Source: an uncultured Prevotellaceae bacterium
GTDB taxonomy: Bacteria; Bacteroidota; Bacteroidia; Bacteroidales; Muribaculaceae
Length of the DNA: 64,000 nucleotides
Assembly: GCA_946186575.1 (NCBI GenBank)
Contig: CAMHNO010000007.1
Location: 1-64,000 of the forward strand
Direction of reading: 5' to 3'
Position numbers and translations under genes: made by a program. The first letter of the stretch is position 1. Each line of letters starts with the position of its first letter. Positions 1-8,787 of the stretch are shown here, piece after piece. Under the pieces are notes generated by a model. The model was not told where the DNA came from and did no database searches. It saw only the letters and a list, made by a program, of their open reading frames with translations.

Positions 1-27
1 AACGTCTTCTTTCAATATAATCTTCAT
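1..27 (-). CDS. rplI: Ribosomal protein L9, N-terminal fragment
   Basis: The first nine codons read MKIILKEDV, the characteristic start of bacterial ribosomal protein L9, a 23S-rRNA-binding protein of the large subunit. The rest lies outside the window. A GGAGGT ribosome binding site at 36-41 sits 8 bases upstream of the ATG. It directly follows rpsR (24 bp gap), which gives the common rpsF-rpsR-rplI order. Confidence 0.9.
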
Positions 28-51
28 AGTGTGTTACCTCCAGTTTTAAAA

Positions 52-321
52 TTATTTCATCAAATCGGTTACATAGGGGAGCAATGCCAAGTGACGTGCA
101 CGCTTAACAGCGCGAGCCACGCGGCGCTGGAACTTGAGCGAAGTGCCAGTGATGCGGCGAGGCAGGATTTTGCCTTGCTCGTTGAGGAACTTCTTCAGGA
201 ACTCTGGGTCCTTGTAGTCGATGTACTTGATGCCACTTCTCTTGAAACGGCAGTATTTCTTTTTCTTTGTGTCAACCGACAGTGGAGTAAGATAGCGGAT
301 TTCAGATTGAGCTTGTGCCAT
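52..321 (-). CDS. rpsR: Ribosomal protein S18
   Basis: Small-subunit ribosomal protein S18 binds next to S6 on the 16S rRNA platform. The 89-residue product has the KKKYCRF segment, the [11 protein letters not shown] stretch and the basic C-terminal [21 protein letters not shown] region typical of the family. I choose the ATG at 321 over an upstream in-frame ATG at 342, because a GGAGGA ribosome binding site (331-336) is correctly placed 9 bases before it, and because the upstream ATG would overlap the rpsF stop codon. It is co-transcribed with rpsF and rplI. Confidence 0.96.
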   Translation of the reverse strand: MAQAQSEIRYLTPLSVDTKKKKYCRFKRSGIKYIDYKDPEFLKKFLNEQGKILPRRITGTSLKFQRRVARAVKRARHLALLPYVTDLMK

Positions 322-341
322 AATTATGTTTCCTCCTTGCA

Positions 342-746
342 TTAATCGTTAGTTTGTTCTTTAACTTCGGCTTGTTCAGCATCCTGTGTAGGTGCCTCGT
401 CGGCAGCCTTGGCAGCATTCTTCTTCAAGCTTCTTCTCTTAAGTGCATACTCGTGAGCAAACTTCTCCTGACGGAAAGTCAAGAAACGGATCACCTTCTC
501 GTCGCGACGATAGGCGGTCTCGAGTTTGTTAACGATAGTTGGTTCGCCTGTGAACTCAAGGAACGCATAAAATCCAGTAGATTTCTTCTGGATGGGGTAG
601 GCAAGCTTGCGCAGGCCCCACAGCTCTTCATTCTCGATAGTGGCACCATTCTCGGTGAGCACACTCTTGAATTTCTCTACCGCTTCCTTCATCTGTGGTT
701 CAGACAAAACGGGAGTTAAAATGAAAACGGTTTCGTAGTTGTACAT
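342..746 (-). CDS. rpsF: Ribosomal protein S6
   Basis: Small-subunit ribosomal protein S6, the partner of S18. The 134-residue protein starts [16 protein letters not shown] and carries the [18 protein letters not shown] core of the ferredoxin-like fold. The last 30 or so residues form an acidic, Ala/Glu/Gln-rich tail, as S6 proteins often have. It is the first gene of the ribosomal operon, and a good Bacteroidales promoter lies about 60-90 bp upstream. The stop codon is 20 bp from the rpsR ATG. Confidence 0.96.
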   Translation of the reverse strand: MYNYETVFILTPVLSEPQMKEAVEKFKSVLTENGATIENEELWGLRKLAYPIQKKSTGFYAFLEFTGEPTIVNKLETAYRRDEKVIRFLTFRQEKFAHEYALKRRSLKKNAAKAADEAPTQDAEQAEVKEQTND

Positions 747-804
747 AAAATGTTTGTTTAAAAAGAATTAATTAAAAAAATTATGCTTTGTCAAAAAAGC
801 GGTG

Positions 805-835
805 CAAAGGTAGTGATTTTTTTCTTGCCTCACAA
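805..835 (-). promoter_or_regulatory. Promoter of rpsF-rpsR-rplI
   Basis: On the minus strand a perfect -7 box TACCTTTG (805-812) is preceded by TTGT (832-835) after a 19-base spacer. This fits the Bacteroidetes TTTG / 19-21 bp / TAnnTTTG promoter. The predicted start near 798 gives a leader of about 50 nt. Confidence 0.7.
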
Positions 836-942
836 CATTTTCTCTGAATTTTTCATTATAAAATGTGTCATTGAAATTTTTTTAGGATGACGGCGTGTTT
901 CACATACTGGTTTTGGGGGTGGGGCAGTCATGTGGTAAGAGA

Positions 943-975
943 AATGCTCAACCGGCGTTGTGCGGGTTGAGCATT
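943..975. other. Hairpin between rpoD and the rpsF promoter
   Basis: An 11-bp perfect inverted repeat (AATGCTCAACC at 943-953, GGTTGAGCATT at 965-975) with an 11-base loop. It has no T-run on either side, so it is not a standard intrinsic terminator. It lies downstream of rpoD, past that gene's own terminator, and its role is unknown. Confidence 0.5.
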
Positions 976-1004
976 AGTTGTACACCTTGTGGTTGCTTTT
1001 TTTA

Positions 1005-1033
1005 GAAAAATACGGTTAGAGCATTGTAACCGT
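1005..1033 (-). terminator. Rho-independent terminator of rpoD
   Basis: ACGGTTA (1012-1018) pairs with TAACCGT (1027-1033). On the minus strand the stem is followed by ATTTTTCT. It starts 13 bp after the rpoD stop codon. Confidence 0.6.
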
Positions 1034-1045
1034 TAAAGTTGGGGG

Positions 1046-1903
1046 TTACCCCAGATAAGATTTAAGGAGCTTGCTTTTCTGGCCCTTGAGCCTGCGAATT
1101 GCTTTCTCCTTGATTTGGCGCACACGCTCGCGTGTGAGGTCGAATTTTGCGCCAATTTCCTCGAGAGTCATTTCCTGGCACCCAATGCCAAAAAACATCT
1201 TGAGAATGTCTCTCTCTCGAGGGTTGAGCTGTTCGAGAGCTCTGTTCACTTCTTTTGACAGCGACTCCTGGTTGAGCGACTGGTCGGCCATGGGAGAGTC
1301 TTCATTGGGGAGGACGTCGAGCAGGCTGTTGTCTTCGCCATCGACAAATGGTGCATCGACCGAGACGTGACGTCCGCTCACCTTCATGGCGTCGGAAATC
1401 TTGTCGACGGGCACGTCGAGTTGCTCGGCGAGCTCTGCTGCCGACGGCCTTCTCTCGTGCTCTTGTTCGAATCGTGACTGCGCCTTGCTGATTTTGTTGA
1501 TTGATCCCACCTGGTTGAGTGGAAGCCTAACGATGCGCGACTGTTCGGCAAGTGCTTGCAAGATAGACTGCCTGATCCACCACACGGCATAAGAGATGAA
1601 CTTGAAACCTCGTGTCTCGTCGAATTTCTGAGCTGCCTTAATCAGGCCAAGATTTCCCTCGTCGATCAAGTCGGGCAGACTTAATCCCTGGTTCTGGTAC
1701 TGCTTTGCTACCGAAACAACGAAACGCAAGTTTGCGCTCACGAGTTTGTCGAGAGCGGCTTGGTCACCTTGCTTGATGCGCTGCGCAAGCTCAACTTCCT
1801 CGTCGACGGTGATAAGATCTTTGCGACCTATCTCCTGCAAGTACTTGTCAAGCGAAGCGCTCTCGCGATTGGTGATTGATTTGGTAATTTTTAATTGTCT
1901 CAT
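1046..1903 (-). CDS. rpoD: Primary RNA polymerase sigma factor (RpoD/SigA family)
   Basis: Directs core RNA polymerase to housekeeping promoters. The 285-residue protein has region 1.2 ([11 protein letters not shown], about 18-27), region 2 with the -7-box-binding helix [15 protein letters not shown] (about 100-114), region 3, and the region 4.2 helix-turn-helix ([22 protein letters not shown], about 245-268). It lacks the long region 1.1 and non-conserved insert of the E. coli protein. That short form is normal for Bacteroidetes and fits their unusual promoters, which are visible across this window. It is transcribed alone, downstream of degQ. Confidence 0.96.
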   Translation of the reverse strand: MRQLKITKSITNRESASLDKYLQEIGRKDLITVDEEVELAQRIKQGDQAALDKLVSANLRFVVSVAKQYQNQGLSLPDLIDEGNLGLIKAAQKFDETRGFKFISYAVWWIRQSILQALAEQSRIVRLPLNQVGSINKISKAQSRFEQEHERRPSAAELAEQLDVPVDKISDAMKVSGRHVSVDAPFVDGEDNSLLDVLPNEDSPMADQSLNQESLSKEVNRALEQLNPRERDILKMFFGIGCQEMTLEEIGAKFDLTRERVRQIKEKAIRRLKGQKSKLLKSYLG

Positions 1904-2110
1904 ACTTGAATGTAGAGTTTAAGCTCGCGAAATTACAAAAAAATATTATAATAATGTTTGCTGAAATGTGTAAAAGCATTGTGAATTAACATGAATTAAC
2001 GGTGTCTCTTGCTTTTTGCCAATGTTGTTAGCATTTGTTGTGAATTTGTGTTTCGCTAATTGTACTGCAAGTATGAGTGGGGTGATTTAAGCCGTGCTTT
2101 GGGGAGAAAG
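1904..2110. other. Intergenic region upstream of rpoD
   Basis: AT-rich and without a credible ORF. It should hold the rpoD promoter, but the best -7-like site on the minus strand (TAATTTCG, 1928-1935) has one mismatch and no good -33 partner. Confidence 0.3.
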
Positions 2111-2146
2111 AGAAACAAGGTGGCATCTGAGTGCCACCTTGTTTCT
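2111..2146 (-). terminator. Terminator downstream of degQ
   Basis: A perfect 15-bp stem, AGAAACAAGGTGGCA (2111-2125) with its complement (2132-2146), and a 6-base loop. It lies 28 bp past the degQ stop codon and separates degQ from rpoD. Confidence 0.75.
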
Positions 2147-2173
2147 TTTGAAGTGTTGAATAATTGATGAGTA

Positions 2174-3724
2174 TTATTCTTCAAAGTCTGCAAGGTCTAC
2201 AGCTCGGTATATTTTCTTGCCTGTAGTTGTGATACCAGTGATGAACATGACCTTATCGCTCTCCTCGTCGCGCATGATGGCATTGTAGATGTCTTCGATC
2301 TCGTCTTGGTTGTTGACGCGGATGTTGTTGATGTCAAGGATGATGAATCCATCTTTTATTCCAGCGTCTTTGAATTTGCCATTCTTTACTCCCATGACTT
2401 TAACTCCGTAGCTCACGCCCAGTTCTTCTTTCTCCTGTGCCGAGAGAGGCACGAACGTGCAACCCAGTGATGTGAAGTCGCTACTCTTGGTGATCTTGGT
2501 AGTGCCTTGGTCATTCTTGAGGGTCACGTTGGCGGTCTTGAGCTTGTTGTCGCGATAGAACTTGATAGTGATTTTGTCGCCAGGTCTGAGCTTGCTCATC
2601 TCTTCAAGCATTTGTGCGCCGTTCTTGATGGTTGCGCCATTCAACCCCACAATCACGTCTCCTTCCTTGAGGCCGGCTTCCTTGGCGGCGCTGCGGTCGG
2701 CTACTTTGCTTACAAAAACACCCTCGGTGGTAGCGGTGATGTTGTTCTCTTTAGCCTTGTCGTCGTTAAGTTCGGTGAACGATATTCCGAGCACTGCGCG
2801 CTGCACGCTGCCATATTGCTTGATGTCGGTGATGATCTTTTTTACGACAGTTGATGGAATGGCAAATGAGTGTCCGGCATAGTTTCCTGTTTGTGAATAA
2901 ATCATTGTGTTGATGCCAATGAGTTCGCCTTCAACGTTGACCAGGGCACCGCCACTGTTGCCCGGGTTTACTGCGGCGTCGTGTTGGATGAATGACTCGA
3001 TACCTACGTTCTTGCCCTTGTTGATGCCTCGTGCCTTAGCGCTAACAATGCCGGCGGTGACCGACGAGTTGAGTCCGAATGGGTTGCCGACGGCAAGTAC
3101 CCATTCGCCCACCTTCACTTCGTCGCTGTTGCCGAAGATGATGGGTGTGAGCTTGGTTGCAGAAATCTTGAGCAGTGCAATGTCGGTGTTAGGGTCGGTG
3201 CCTATCACTCGAGCAGTGAACTTGCGGTTGTCGTTGAGTGTGACTTCGAGTTTCTCGGCTCCATCGATGACGTGATTGTTGGTGACAATGTAGCCGTCCT
3301 CGCTGATGATAACTCCCGAACCAGACCCCATGGGCTGTGGGTCGGACTTTCTTGATTGCTGCTGTTGCTGCTGACGGCCTTGTCCGCCGAAGCCGGGTCC
3401 GAAGAAGAACTCAAACGGATCGAAATCGTTGCCGTAAAATTGCTGCTGTCGTGGTGTCGCAAAGGACTTGATGCTTACTACCGAATTGATAGTGCTCTCT
3501 GCTGCCTTAGTGAAGTCGAGCGCATTTCCATAACGCCCTGCAGCCACCCTTCTGGTGGATGATTTCACTACTCCGTCGTCAACCACTTGTGTTGTGGAGT
3601 CGTTGTGCGACTGGATGTAGATGTCTCTAATAGTTTCTACGCCCGAAGTGGCGACTAAAGTTGCTGCCGATCCCATTATAGAAGAGGCAACCAACATCAA
3701 TGTCAATTTTTTTGCGTTATTCAT
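2174..3724 (-). CDS. degQ: Do/DegQ-type periplasmic serine protease (HtrA family)
   Basis: Trypsin-like envelope protease/chaperone that degrades misfolded periplasmic proteins. The 516-residue product has an N-terminal export signal (KKLTLMLVASSIMGSAATL). The protease domain carries the triad His151 (NNHV), Asp181 (NTDIALL) and Ser257 (NPGNSGGA). Two PDZ domains follow at roughly 300-395 and 420-510. A glutamine-rich linker (about 118-124) sits in the loop before the protease core. No strong promoter is visible just upstream, so it may be read partly from the promoter at 4091-4121, which serves a small ORF 234 bp upstream. Whether it behaves as DegP, DegQ or DegS cannot be told. Confidence 0.93.
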   Translation of the reverse strand: MNNAKKLTLMLVASSIMGSAATLVATSGVETIRDIYIQSHNDSTTQVVDDGVVKSSTRRVAAGRYGNALDFTKAAESTINSVVSIKSFATPRQQQFYGNDFDPFEFFFGPGFGGQGRQQQQQQSRKSDPQPMGSGSGVIISEDGYIVTNNHVIDGAEKLEVTLNDNRKFTARVIGTDPNTDIALLKISATKLTPIIFGNSDEVKVGEWVLAVGNPFGLNSSVTAGIVSAKARGINKGKNVGIESFIQHDAAVNPGNSGGALVNVEGELIGINTMIYSQTGNYAGHSFAIPSTVVKKIITDIKQYGSVQRAVLGISFTELNDDKAKENNITATTEGVFVSKVADRSAAKEAGLKEGDVIVGLNGATIKNGAQMLEEMSKLRPGDKITIKFYRDNKLKTANVTLKNDQGTTKITKSSDFTSLGCTFVPLSAQEKEELGVSYGVKVMGVKNGKFKDAGIKDGFIILDINNIRVNNQDEIEDIYNAIMRDEESDKVMFITGITTTGKKIYRAVDLADFEE

Positions 3725-3957
3725 AATCTTAAGTGTTAAATTGGTCTCTTATTTTAATAAAGCAATAGTTAAAATTTAACTTTTAAATCTCAACGTAAAA
3801 TCACTTTGATAAATTGCAAAAACAAGGCCAAAAACTGAGAATTTAAACTAAATTAAGAGCAAGAGCCCTTCTTTTTTGTTTCTTTAATAAAACCGTAATG
3901 TTATGTCTGTGTCGTGCTTGGGTGCGCGTGTGTAATGATGGTTTATTAAGCCTGACC

Positions 3958-4044
3958 TCATCCCATCATGATAAAAGAGAAAAGGGTGATTAACAAGATG
4001 GTGATAGCGGTTGAGATAAGAACGGAGTCATTAAGCATTTTCAT
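3958..4044 (-). CDS. 28-residue single-pass membrane peptide (unrecognised)
   Basis: I do not recognise this peptide. It starts MKMLNDSV, continues as one unbroken hydrophobic helix of about 20 residues (LISTAITILLITLFSF) and ends MMG. All five Ile codons are ATC and all three Thr codons are ACC, which looks selected rather than random. A perfect -7 box stands about 47 bp before the ATG. It is on the same strand as degQ and 234 bp upstream of it, with no clear terminator between, so it could be a leader cistron or a small regulator of an envelope process. Random AT-rich DNA remains possible. Confidence 0.5.
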   Translation of the reverse strand: MKMLNDSVLISTAITILLITLFSFIMMG

Positions 4045-4090
4045 AATTTTGTGAGCTTTTTTTGTTGAATAATAGTTGTTAGTGATGTGA

Positions 4091-4121
4091 CAAAGTTACA
4101 ACACTGCATCTTTACTGCCAA
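4091..4121 (-). promoter_or_regulatory. Promoter for the 28-aa membrane peptide (and possibly degQ)
   Basis: On the minus strand a perfect -7 box TAACTTTG (4091-4098) follows TTGG (4118-4121) after a 19-base spacer. The predicted start near 4084 leaves a 40-nt leader before the ATG at 4044. Confidence 0.6.
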
Positions 4122-4309
4122 CAAGGAGTGGTGCTTAAATGACAAAATGCTACCTTTAGAGTTTAAAATGCCAGCTTAAGGTGAAGCACTTGTTTGTTAA
4201 AGAAAATTTTTGGGGAATATCATGGAATTTGTTTGCCGGTGAGAAGCGGACAGTTATTAAAAAGTGATAAATAATGGTGATTGTTTTTATTCTTTTACAT
4301 TAAAGTTGC

Positions 4310-4317
4310 TATATTTG
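4310..4317 (+). promoter_or_regulatory. -7 box of the porin gene
   Basis: Perfect TAnnTTTG match (TATATTTG) with no clear -33 element. It ends only 10 bases before the ATG at 4328, so transcripts would have a 5' leader of just a few bases. Confidence 0.5.
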
Positions 4318-4327
4318 CAGTTTGATA

Positions 4328-6343
4328 ATGGAAAAAAGACACATTAAATATATAATATTGATAGCTCTGGCCACATTCATGGTGATGGAGATGCATGCTC
4401 AACGAACCCTGAATGCGGCAACGTCGCCTATAAAGAAGGCAAAAGGAGTGAAAGTTGAACCCAGCTATGCATGGTCGATAAGCGAGCCATTGGGGTTGCA
4501 TTATGAGTCGACAATCGACACATTGTTCTTAAACTATCACAAGGAGTCGATACCATCGCATCAGAGTACTGCGTGGGCCACAACTGGCAACTTTGGGGCT
4601 TCGGGCCAAAACCAAGTGTTTTTTGAGCGCAGACAGAGGAGCGACTTTTTCTTTGAGGACGCAATTGAGAGCTGGCTGCCAAGTGTGTCGACCCAGCGCT
4701 ACTACAACACTCGCATTCCCATGACACTTATCTCTCACACCACTGGAGGAAACAAATACAGTAACCAGGACCGAACCAAGGTGCTGTTCTCGGGGAATGT
4801 TGGCAAGCCTTTGCAGCTTAGTGGCGCTATTGATTATATATATTCAAAAGGGTCGTATAACAACCAGTCGGACAAGAATTTCAGGTGGAGCCTCTCGGGC
4901 AGTTACATTGGCGACCGCTATGAGATGCAGACGTTTTTTAACAGTTATAACTTTGTGGGAAAAGAGAGTGGTGGAATCACCGACGACCTTTATATTACCG
5001 ATCCGGCAAGCGTTCAAGGTGGTGAGAGTAAGGTTGATAACAAGAGTATTCCCACTCGCCTGACAAATGCTCAAAACAAGCTCACTGGCCAGGAGTTTTA
5101 CCTTAATCAGAGTTATAATGTGGGTCATTATCGTTATGAACGCGACTCGGTGACCGACACCATAATAGGCCGCACCTACATTCCTGTAACCCGTTTTATA
5201 TGGACTGCCAATTTCAAGAATGTCAAGCACTCGTTTCTCAATGGCAATGCCGCTGAGGATAAATCATTTTTTGAGAACACTTATTTGTCGCTATCGGGAA
5301 CCGATGAGAGGACCCGCTACTGGAGGTTGCGCAACACCCTTGGAGTTTCGCTTCTTGAAGGTTTCAACAAGTATGCTAAGTTTGGATTCTCGCTTTATGC
5401 AACCCATGAAATGCAGAAGTTTTATCATGTAGTTGATACTGTGAGCGGAAAAGAGCTACCTGATGGACTTGCTGTCTTGCCTGTGAGTGTTTCATCCACC
5501 AAGAGCCAGCAGTTGTTGTGGGTGGGAGGACAGCTGACCAAGCAGCGCGGTTCTATACTGACCTATAGTGCTACAGCACAGTTTGGTGTCATGGGCGATG
5601 TCGCAGGCGACATAAATGTTGAGGGTGACGTTAGAACACGTTTTAAGCTGCTGGGCGACACGGTGAGCCTGAGGGCTTATGGCTACTTCAAGAACTTGGC
5701 ACCTCCCTATCTTCTAAAACAATTTGTTTCCAATCATTATGCGTGGGATAATAATTTCTCAAAAGAACGTCGCCTGCGCCTTGGTGGTGAACTTGAGCTT
5801 CCATGGATTTACACAAAACTCAATGTGGGCTATGAGACACTAAACAAGTTTATCTACTTCAACACAGAGAGTCTGCCAGAGCAATACGGTAGCTCGGTGC
5901 ATGTGTTCAGTGCTTCGCTTAGGAATCACTTGGGCTTTGGAATATTTAATTGGGACAATGAGTTGACTTATCAAACCACATCGAACGATGAGATTCTTGC
6001 TCTGCCCAAATTTTCAATTTTCAGCAACATGTATCTCAAGTTCAAGGTGGCACGAGTTCTTGACGTGCAGGTGGGAGTGGATTGCAACTACTATACGAAG
6101 TATTATGCCCCAGCCTATAATCCTGCATTGATGGTGTTCTATAATCAGCGTGATATGGAGTGTGGCAATTTTGCCTTTGCCGATGTATATGCCAATTTCA
6201 AACTAAAGAAGGCTCGGTTTTATGTGATGTACAGCCATGTAAACAAAGGAATAATAGGAGGGAATGACTATTTCTCAATTCCTCATTATCCGTTGAATCC
6301 AGGCCGTTTCCAGTTTGGCATTTCGGTTGATTTTGTAAATTGA
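4328..6343 (+). CDS. Putative outer-membrane porin (Porin_10-like)
   Basis: The protein of about 671 residues has a signal peptide (MEKRHIKYIILIALATFMVMEMHAQ, shown here in parts: MEKRHIKYI then ILIALATFMV, cut after HAQ). A long mature part is rich in alternating aromatic and polar residues and short turns, as in transmembrane beta-strands, and it ends in a phenylalanine-containing strand (FGISVDFVN). Length and style match the Bacteroidetes putative porin family (Pfam Porin_10). I use the ATG at 4328, two codons after a TTG that also opens the frame. It is followed after 6 bp by the solute-binding protein and then by the symporter, which suggests that the three act on the same solute. The substrate is unknown. 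Confidence 0.8.
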   Translation: MEKRHIKYIILIALATFMVMEMHAQRTLNAATSPIKKAKGVKVEPSYAWSISEPLGLHYESTIDTLFLNYHKESIPSHQSTAWATTGNFGASGQNQVFFERRQRSDFFFEDAIESWLPSVSTQRYYNTRIPMTLISHTTGGNKYSNQDRTKVLFSGNVGKPLQLSGAIDYIYSKGSYNNQSDKNFRWSLSGSYIGDRYEMQTFFNSYNFVGKESGGITDDLYITDPASVQGGESKVDNKSIPTRLTNAQNKLTGQEFYLNQSYNVGHYRYERDSVTDTIIGRTYIPVTRFIWTANFKNVKHSFLNGNAAEDKSFFENTYLSLSGTDERTRYWRLRNTLGVSLLEGFNKYAKFGFSLYATHEMQKFYHVVDTVSGKELPDGLAVLPVSVSSTKSQQLLWVGGQLTKQRGSILTYSATAQFGVMGDVAGDINVEGDVRTRFKLLGDTVSLRAYGYFKNLAPPYLLKQFVSNHYAWDNNFSKERRLRLGGELELPWIYTKLNVGYETLNKFIYFNTESLPEQYGSSVHVFSASLRNHLGFGIFNWDNELTYQTTSNDEILALPKFSIFSNMYLKFKVARVLDVQVGVDCNYYTKYYAPAYNPALMVFYNQRDMECGNFAFADVYANFKLKKARFYVMYSHVNKGIIGGNDYFSIPHYPLNPGRFQFGISVDFVN

Positions 6344-6349
6344 TTTAAA

Positions 6350-7201
6350 ATGAAAAAGATGCTAAAGAGACTATCACAAGCGAAGAAGTGGCAGATGCTT
6401 GTTTATGGAGTTCTGCTGGTTATAGTTGTCATTGCCATGTTTTCGCTCAAGAAGTGCGCCAGTAGCGGTGGCATGAGCGTTGCTTCTCGTGCCAATGTGG
6501 AGCAAAACAGCGGAGGCGACACCCTCGACGTTGCAATAGAGTATTCCCCATTGTACTACTATGCCTACGGCGACACACTGGGCGGTTTCTACTATGAGTT
6601 CTTGAAGTTGCTTTCTGACAGTTGTGGCGTTCCCATGAAGTTTCATCCTGTAGTGAGCTTGGAAAAGGCGCTTGATGGCCTTGACAAGGGAACCTATGAC
6701 GTGATGGCCGCTCAATTTCCTGTGATAAGAGAGAACAAGCAGTATCATCTCTTCACTCACGCATTGTATCTTGACGAACAGGTAGTGGTGCAGCGTAGCA
6801 ATAATGGTGCTATTGCGATAAAGTCACCACTTGATCTTGCCGGCGACACCGTTAACATAGTAAAAGGTTCCCCCATGCGCGACCGTATTTTGAGCTTGTC
6901 GCGTGAGATAGGCGACACGATTTATGTGGTGAGCGATTCGGTGTATGGTCCTGAGCAGTTGTTCCTGATGGTGTCGACTGGTGATATAAAATATGCAGTA
7001 ATCAACGAGTCGATAGCGCGCATGATGGCAAAGTCTCATCCTGATGTTGACGTGTCTACAGCCATCAGTTTTTCTCAATTCCAGTCTCTCACGCTCAGGA
7101 AGAAAGACCGTGAGCTGTGTGAGAAGCTGAACAAGTGCATCGACAAGGTTAAAAAAATGCCTGAGTATCACGAAATTTACAATAAGTATTTGTCAATCTA
7201 A
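6350..7201 (+). CDS. Membrane-anchored solute-binding protein (SBP_bac_3 type)
   Basis: The 283-residue protein has a short basic N-terminus and one hydrophobic segment (about 17-36, LVYGVLLVIVVIAMF). A type-2 periplasmic binding domain follows, with the family landmarks LDVAIEYSPLYYY near the start, a YDVMAAQFP segment and a VKGSPMRDRI segment. No lipobox precedes the cysteine after the helix, so the helix is probably an uncleaved anchor. Related domains bind amino acids in ABC importers or form the first half of MltF lytic transglycosylases, but no transglycosylase domain follows here. It starts 6 bp after the porin and 26 bp before an AGCS symporter, with no ABC permease nearby. Confidence 0.8.
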   Translation: MKKMLKRLSQAKKWQMLVYGVLLVIVVIAMFSLKKCASSGGMSVASRANVEQNSGGDTLDVAIEYSPLYYYAYGDTLGGFYYEFLKLLSDSCGVPMKFHPVVSLEKALDGLDKGTYDVMAAQFPVIRENKQYHLFTHALYLDEQVVVQRSNNGAIAIKSPLDLAGDTVNIVKGSPMRDRILSLSREIGDTIYVVSDSVYGPEQLFLMVSTGDIKYAVINESIARMMAKSHPDVDVSTAISFSQFQSLTLRKKDRELCEKLNKCIDKVKKMPEYHEIYNKYLSI

Positions 7202-7227
7202 GTCATTTAATAATACTGTTTGACGAA

Positions 7228-8661
7228 ATGCTGGAATATCTGTCATCAGAAAGCCCGCTCAATCATGTGATTGAGGAGGTGAATAATTTCATTTGGGGCT
7301 GGAACTGGCACAGCGTAATAGTTGTGCTGGGGTTGTGTGGCATATATTTCACCATCCGCACCCGTTTCGTTCAGTTCCGAATGATTCCGGAAATGTTTAA
7401 GCTATTAGTAGAGTCGGCTCCCAAAGGTGGCCATAAGCATCAGGTGTCGTCGTTTCAGGCATTTGCCGTATCGGTGGCTACCCGTGTGGGCACTGGCAAC
7501 CTTGCTGGTGTTGCAGGCGCTATAGCCGTGGGTGGCCCCGGGGCTGTGTTCTGGATGTGGATGATTGCTCTTATAGGAGCTGCGACGGCATTTGTTGAGT
7601 CGACTTTGGCTCAATTGTACAAGCGCCGTAATGGTATGTCGTTCATTGGCGGTCCTGCTTATTATATCTTTCATGGTTTGCACAAGAAATGGATGGCATG
7701 CATCTTTGCTGTGCTGATGACACTCACGTTTGGGTTGTCGTATAATTCTATTCAGAGTAATACAATCGCTGGTGCTATGCAAAGTGCATTTAACCTTGAC
7801 CCAATGATTGTGGGAGTGGTGTTGACGTTGTTGACTCTGGTGATAGTCTTTGGAGGCATCCACCGCATAGCCAAGGTGAGCAGTGTGTTAGTTCCTGTGA
7901 TGGCAATTGGTTATTTCATGCTTGCTCTTGTTGTTATAGTTATGAATTATGACAAGATTCCAGTAGTTCTTGAGATGATAGTAGAGAATGCCTTTGGAGT
8001 TTACCAGGTGGCAGGCGGTATGGTGGGAATAGCCATGCGCGAGGGCGTAAAGCGCGGCCTATTCAGTAATGAAGCTGGCGAGGGCTCGGCCCCAAATGTG
8101 GCGGCAACTGCTGCGGTGTCACATCCAGTAAAGCAAGGCTTGATTCAGTCGCTCGGTGTGTTTACCGACACGATTCTCGTGTGCTCATGCACGGCATTTA
8201 TCATCTTGCTTAGTGGTGTTTATCATCCTGGATGCGAGGGTGGCATAGTGTTGACCCAGGAGGCTCTTCAGTCTCAGATAGGTGTGAGTGGCAAAGTTTT
8301 TGTTGCTATTGCAATTCTGTTTTTTGCATTTAGCAGCATCATTGGCAACTATTATTATGGAGAGGCCAACATCATGTTCATGACACGCAACCGCTCGGTG
8401 TTGTTTGTGTATCGTATTTTTTCGGGGGGAGTGATGGTGATGCTGGGTGTGCTGGGCAGCTTTGAACTAGTGTGGAACATGGGTGAGGTGTTCATGGCTT
8501 TGATAACGTTGTGTAACCTGATATCAATATTGATGCTCGGGAAGTATGCATTCAAGTTACTTGAAGACTATCGCCGTCAGAAGCGTGAAGGCAATAAAAG
8601 CCCTCAATTCAACCGCTCTCTGCTTCCCCAATTAAAAGACGATCTTGATGCCTGGGAATGA
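7228..8661 (+). CDS. Sodium:alanine-type symporter (AGCS family)
   Basis: Inner-membrane symporter that takes up alanine, glycine or related small amino acids with Na+ or H+. The 477-residue protein has about 10 hydrophobic segments and the family hallmark GTGNLAGVAGAIAVGGPGAVFW (parts at about 89-110). It also has EGVKRGLFSNEAGEGSAPN and a long C-terminal half of helices. It lies 26 bp after the solute-binding protein in the same direction and is probably co-transcribed. The sodium gradient could come from the Nqr complex encoded at 54478-60378. Confidence 0.93.
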   Translation: MLEYLSSESPLNHVIEEVNNFIWGWNWHSVIVVLGLCGIYFTIRTRFVQFRMIPEMFKLLVESAPKGGHKHQVSSFQAFAVSVATRVGTGNLAGVAGAIAVGGPGAVFWMWMIALIGAATAFVESTLAQLYKRRNGMSFIGGPAYYIFHGLHKKWMACIFAVLMTLTFGLSYNSIQSNTIAGAMQSAFNLDPMIVGVVLTLLTLVIVFGGIHRIAKVSSVLVPVMAIGYFMLALVVIVMNYDKIPVVLEMIVENAFGVYQVAGGMVGIAMREGVKRGLFSNEAGEGSAPNVAATAAVSHPVKQGLIQSLGVFTDTILVCSCTAFIILLSGVYHPGCEGGIVLTQEALQSQIGVSGKVFVAIAILFFAFSSIIGNYYYGEANIMFMTRNRSVLFVYRIFSGGVMVMLGVLGSFELVWNMGEVFMALITLCNLISILMLGKYAFKLLEDYRRQKREGNKSPQFNRSLLPQLKDDLDAWE

Positions 8662-8736
8662 AAAAAAATTACAGTACAATTCATTTTTACTAAATTAAAG
8701 TAAATATGGAATACCTGTTAGTTGAAAAAATATTCT

Positions 8737-8744
8737 TATCTTTG
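8737..8744 (+). promoter_or_regulatory. -7 box upstream of the MlaD-type gene
   Basis: TATCTTTG, a perfect TAnnTTTG match 43 bp before the ATG. No convincing -33 element is visible at 19-21 bases. Confidence 0.45.
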
Positions 8745-8787
8745 CAAATTGTAATAATCAAAAAACACTATAAATCATAAGATAGTA

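Noticed and set aside
747..800. S6:S18-binding leader RNA before rpsF
   Set aside because: The short leader is AT-only and lacks the CCG-containing bulge expected of that motif.
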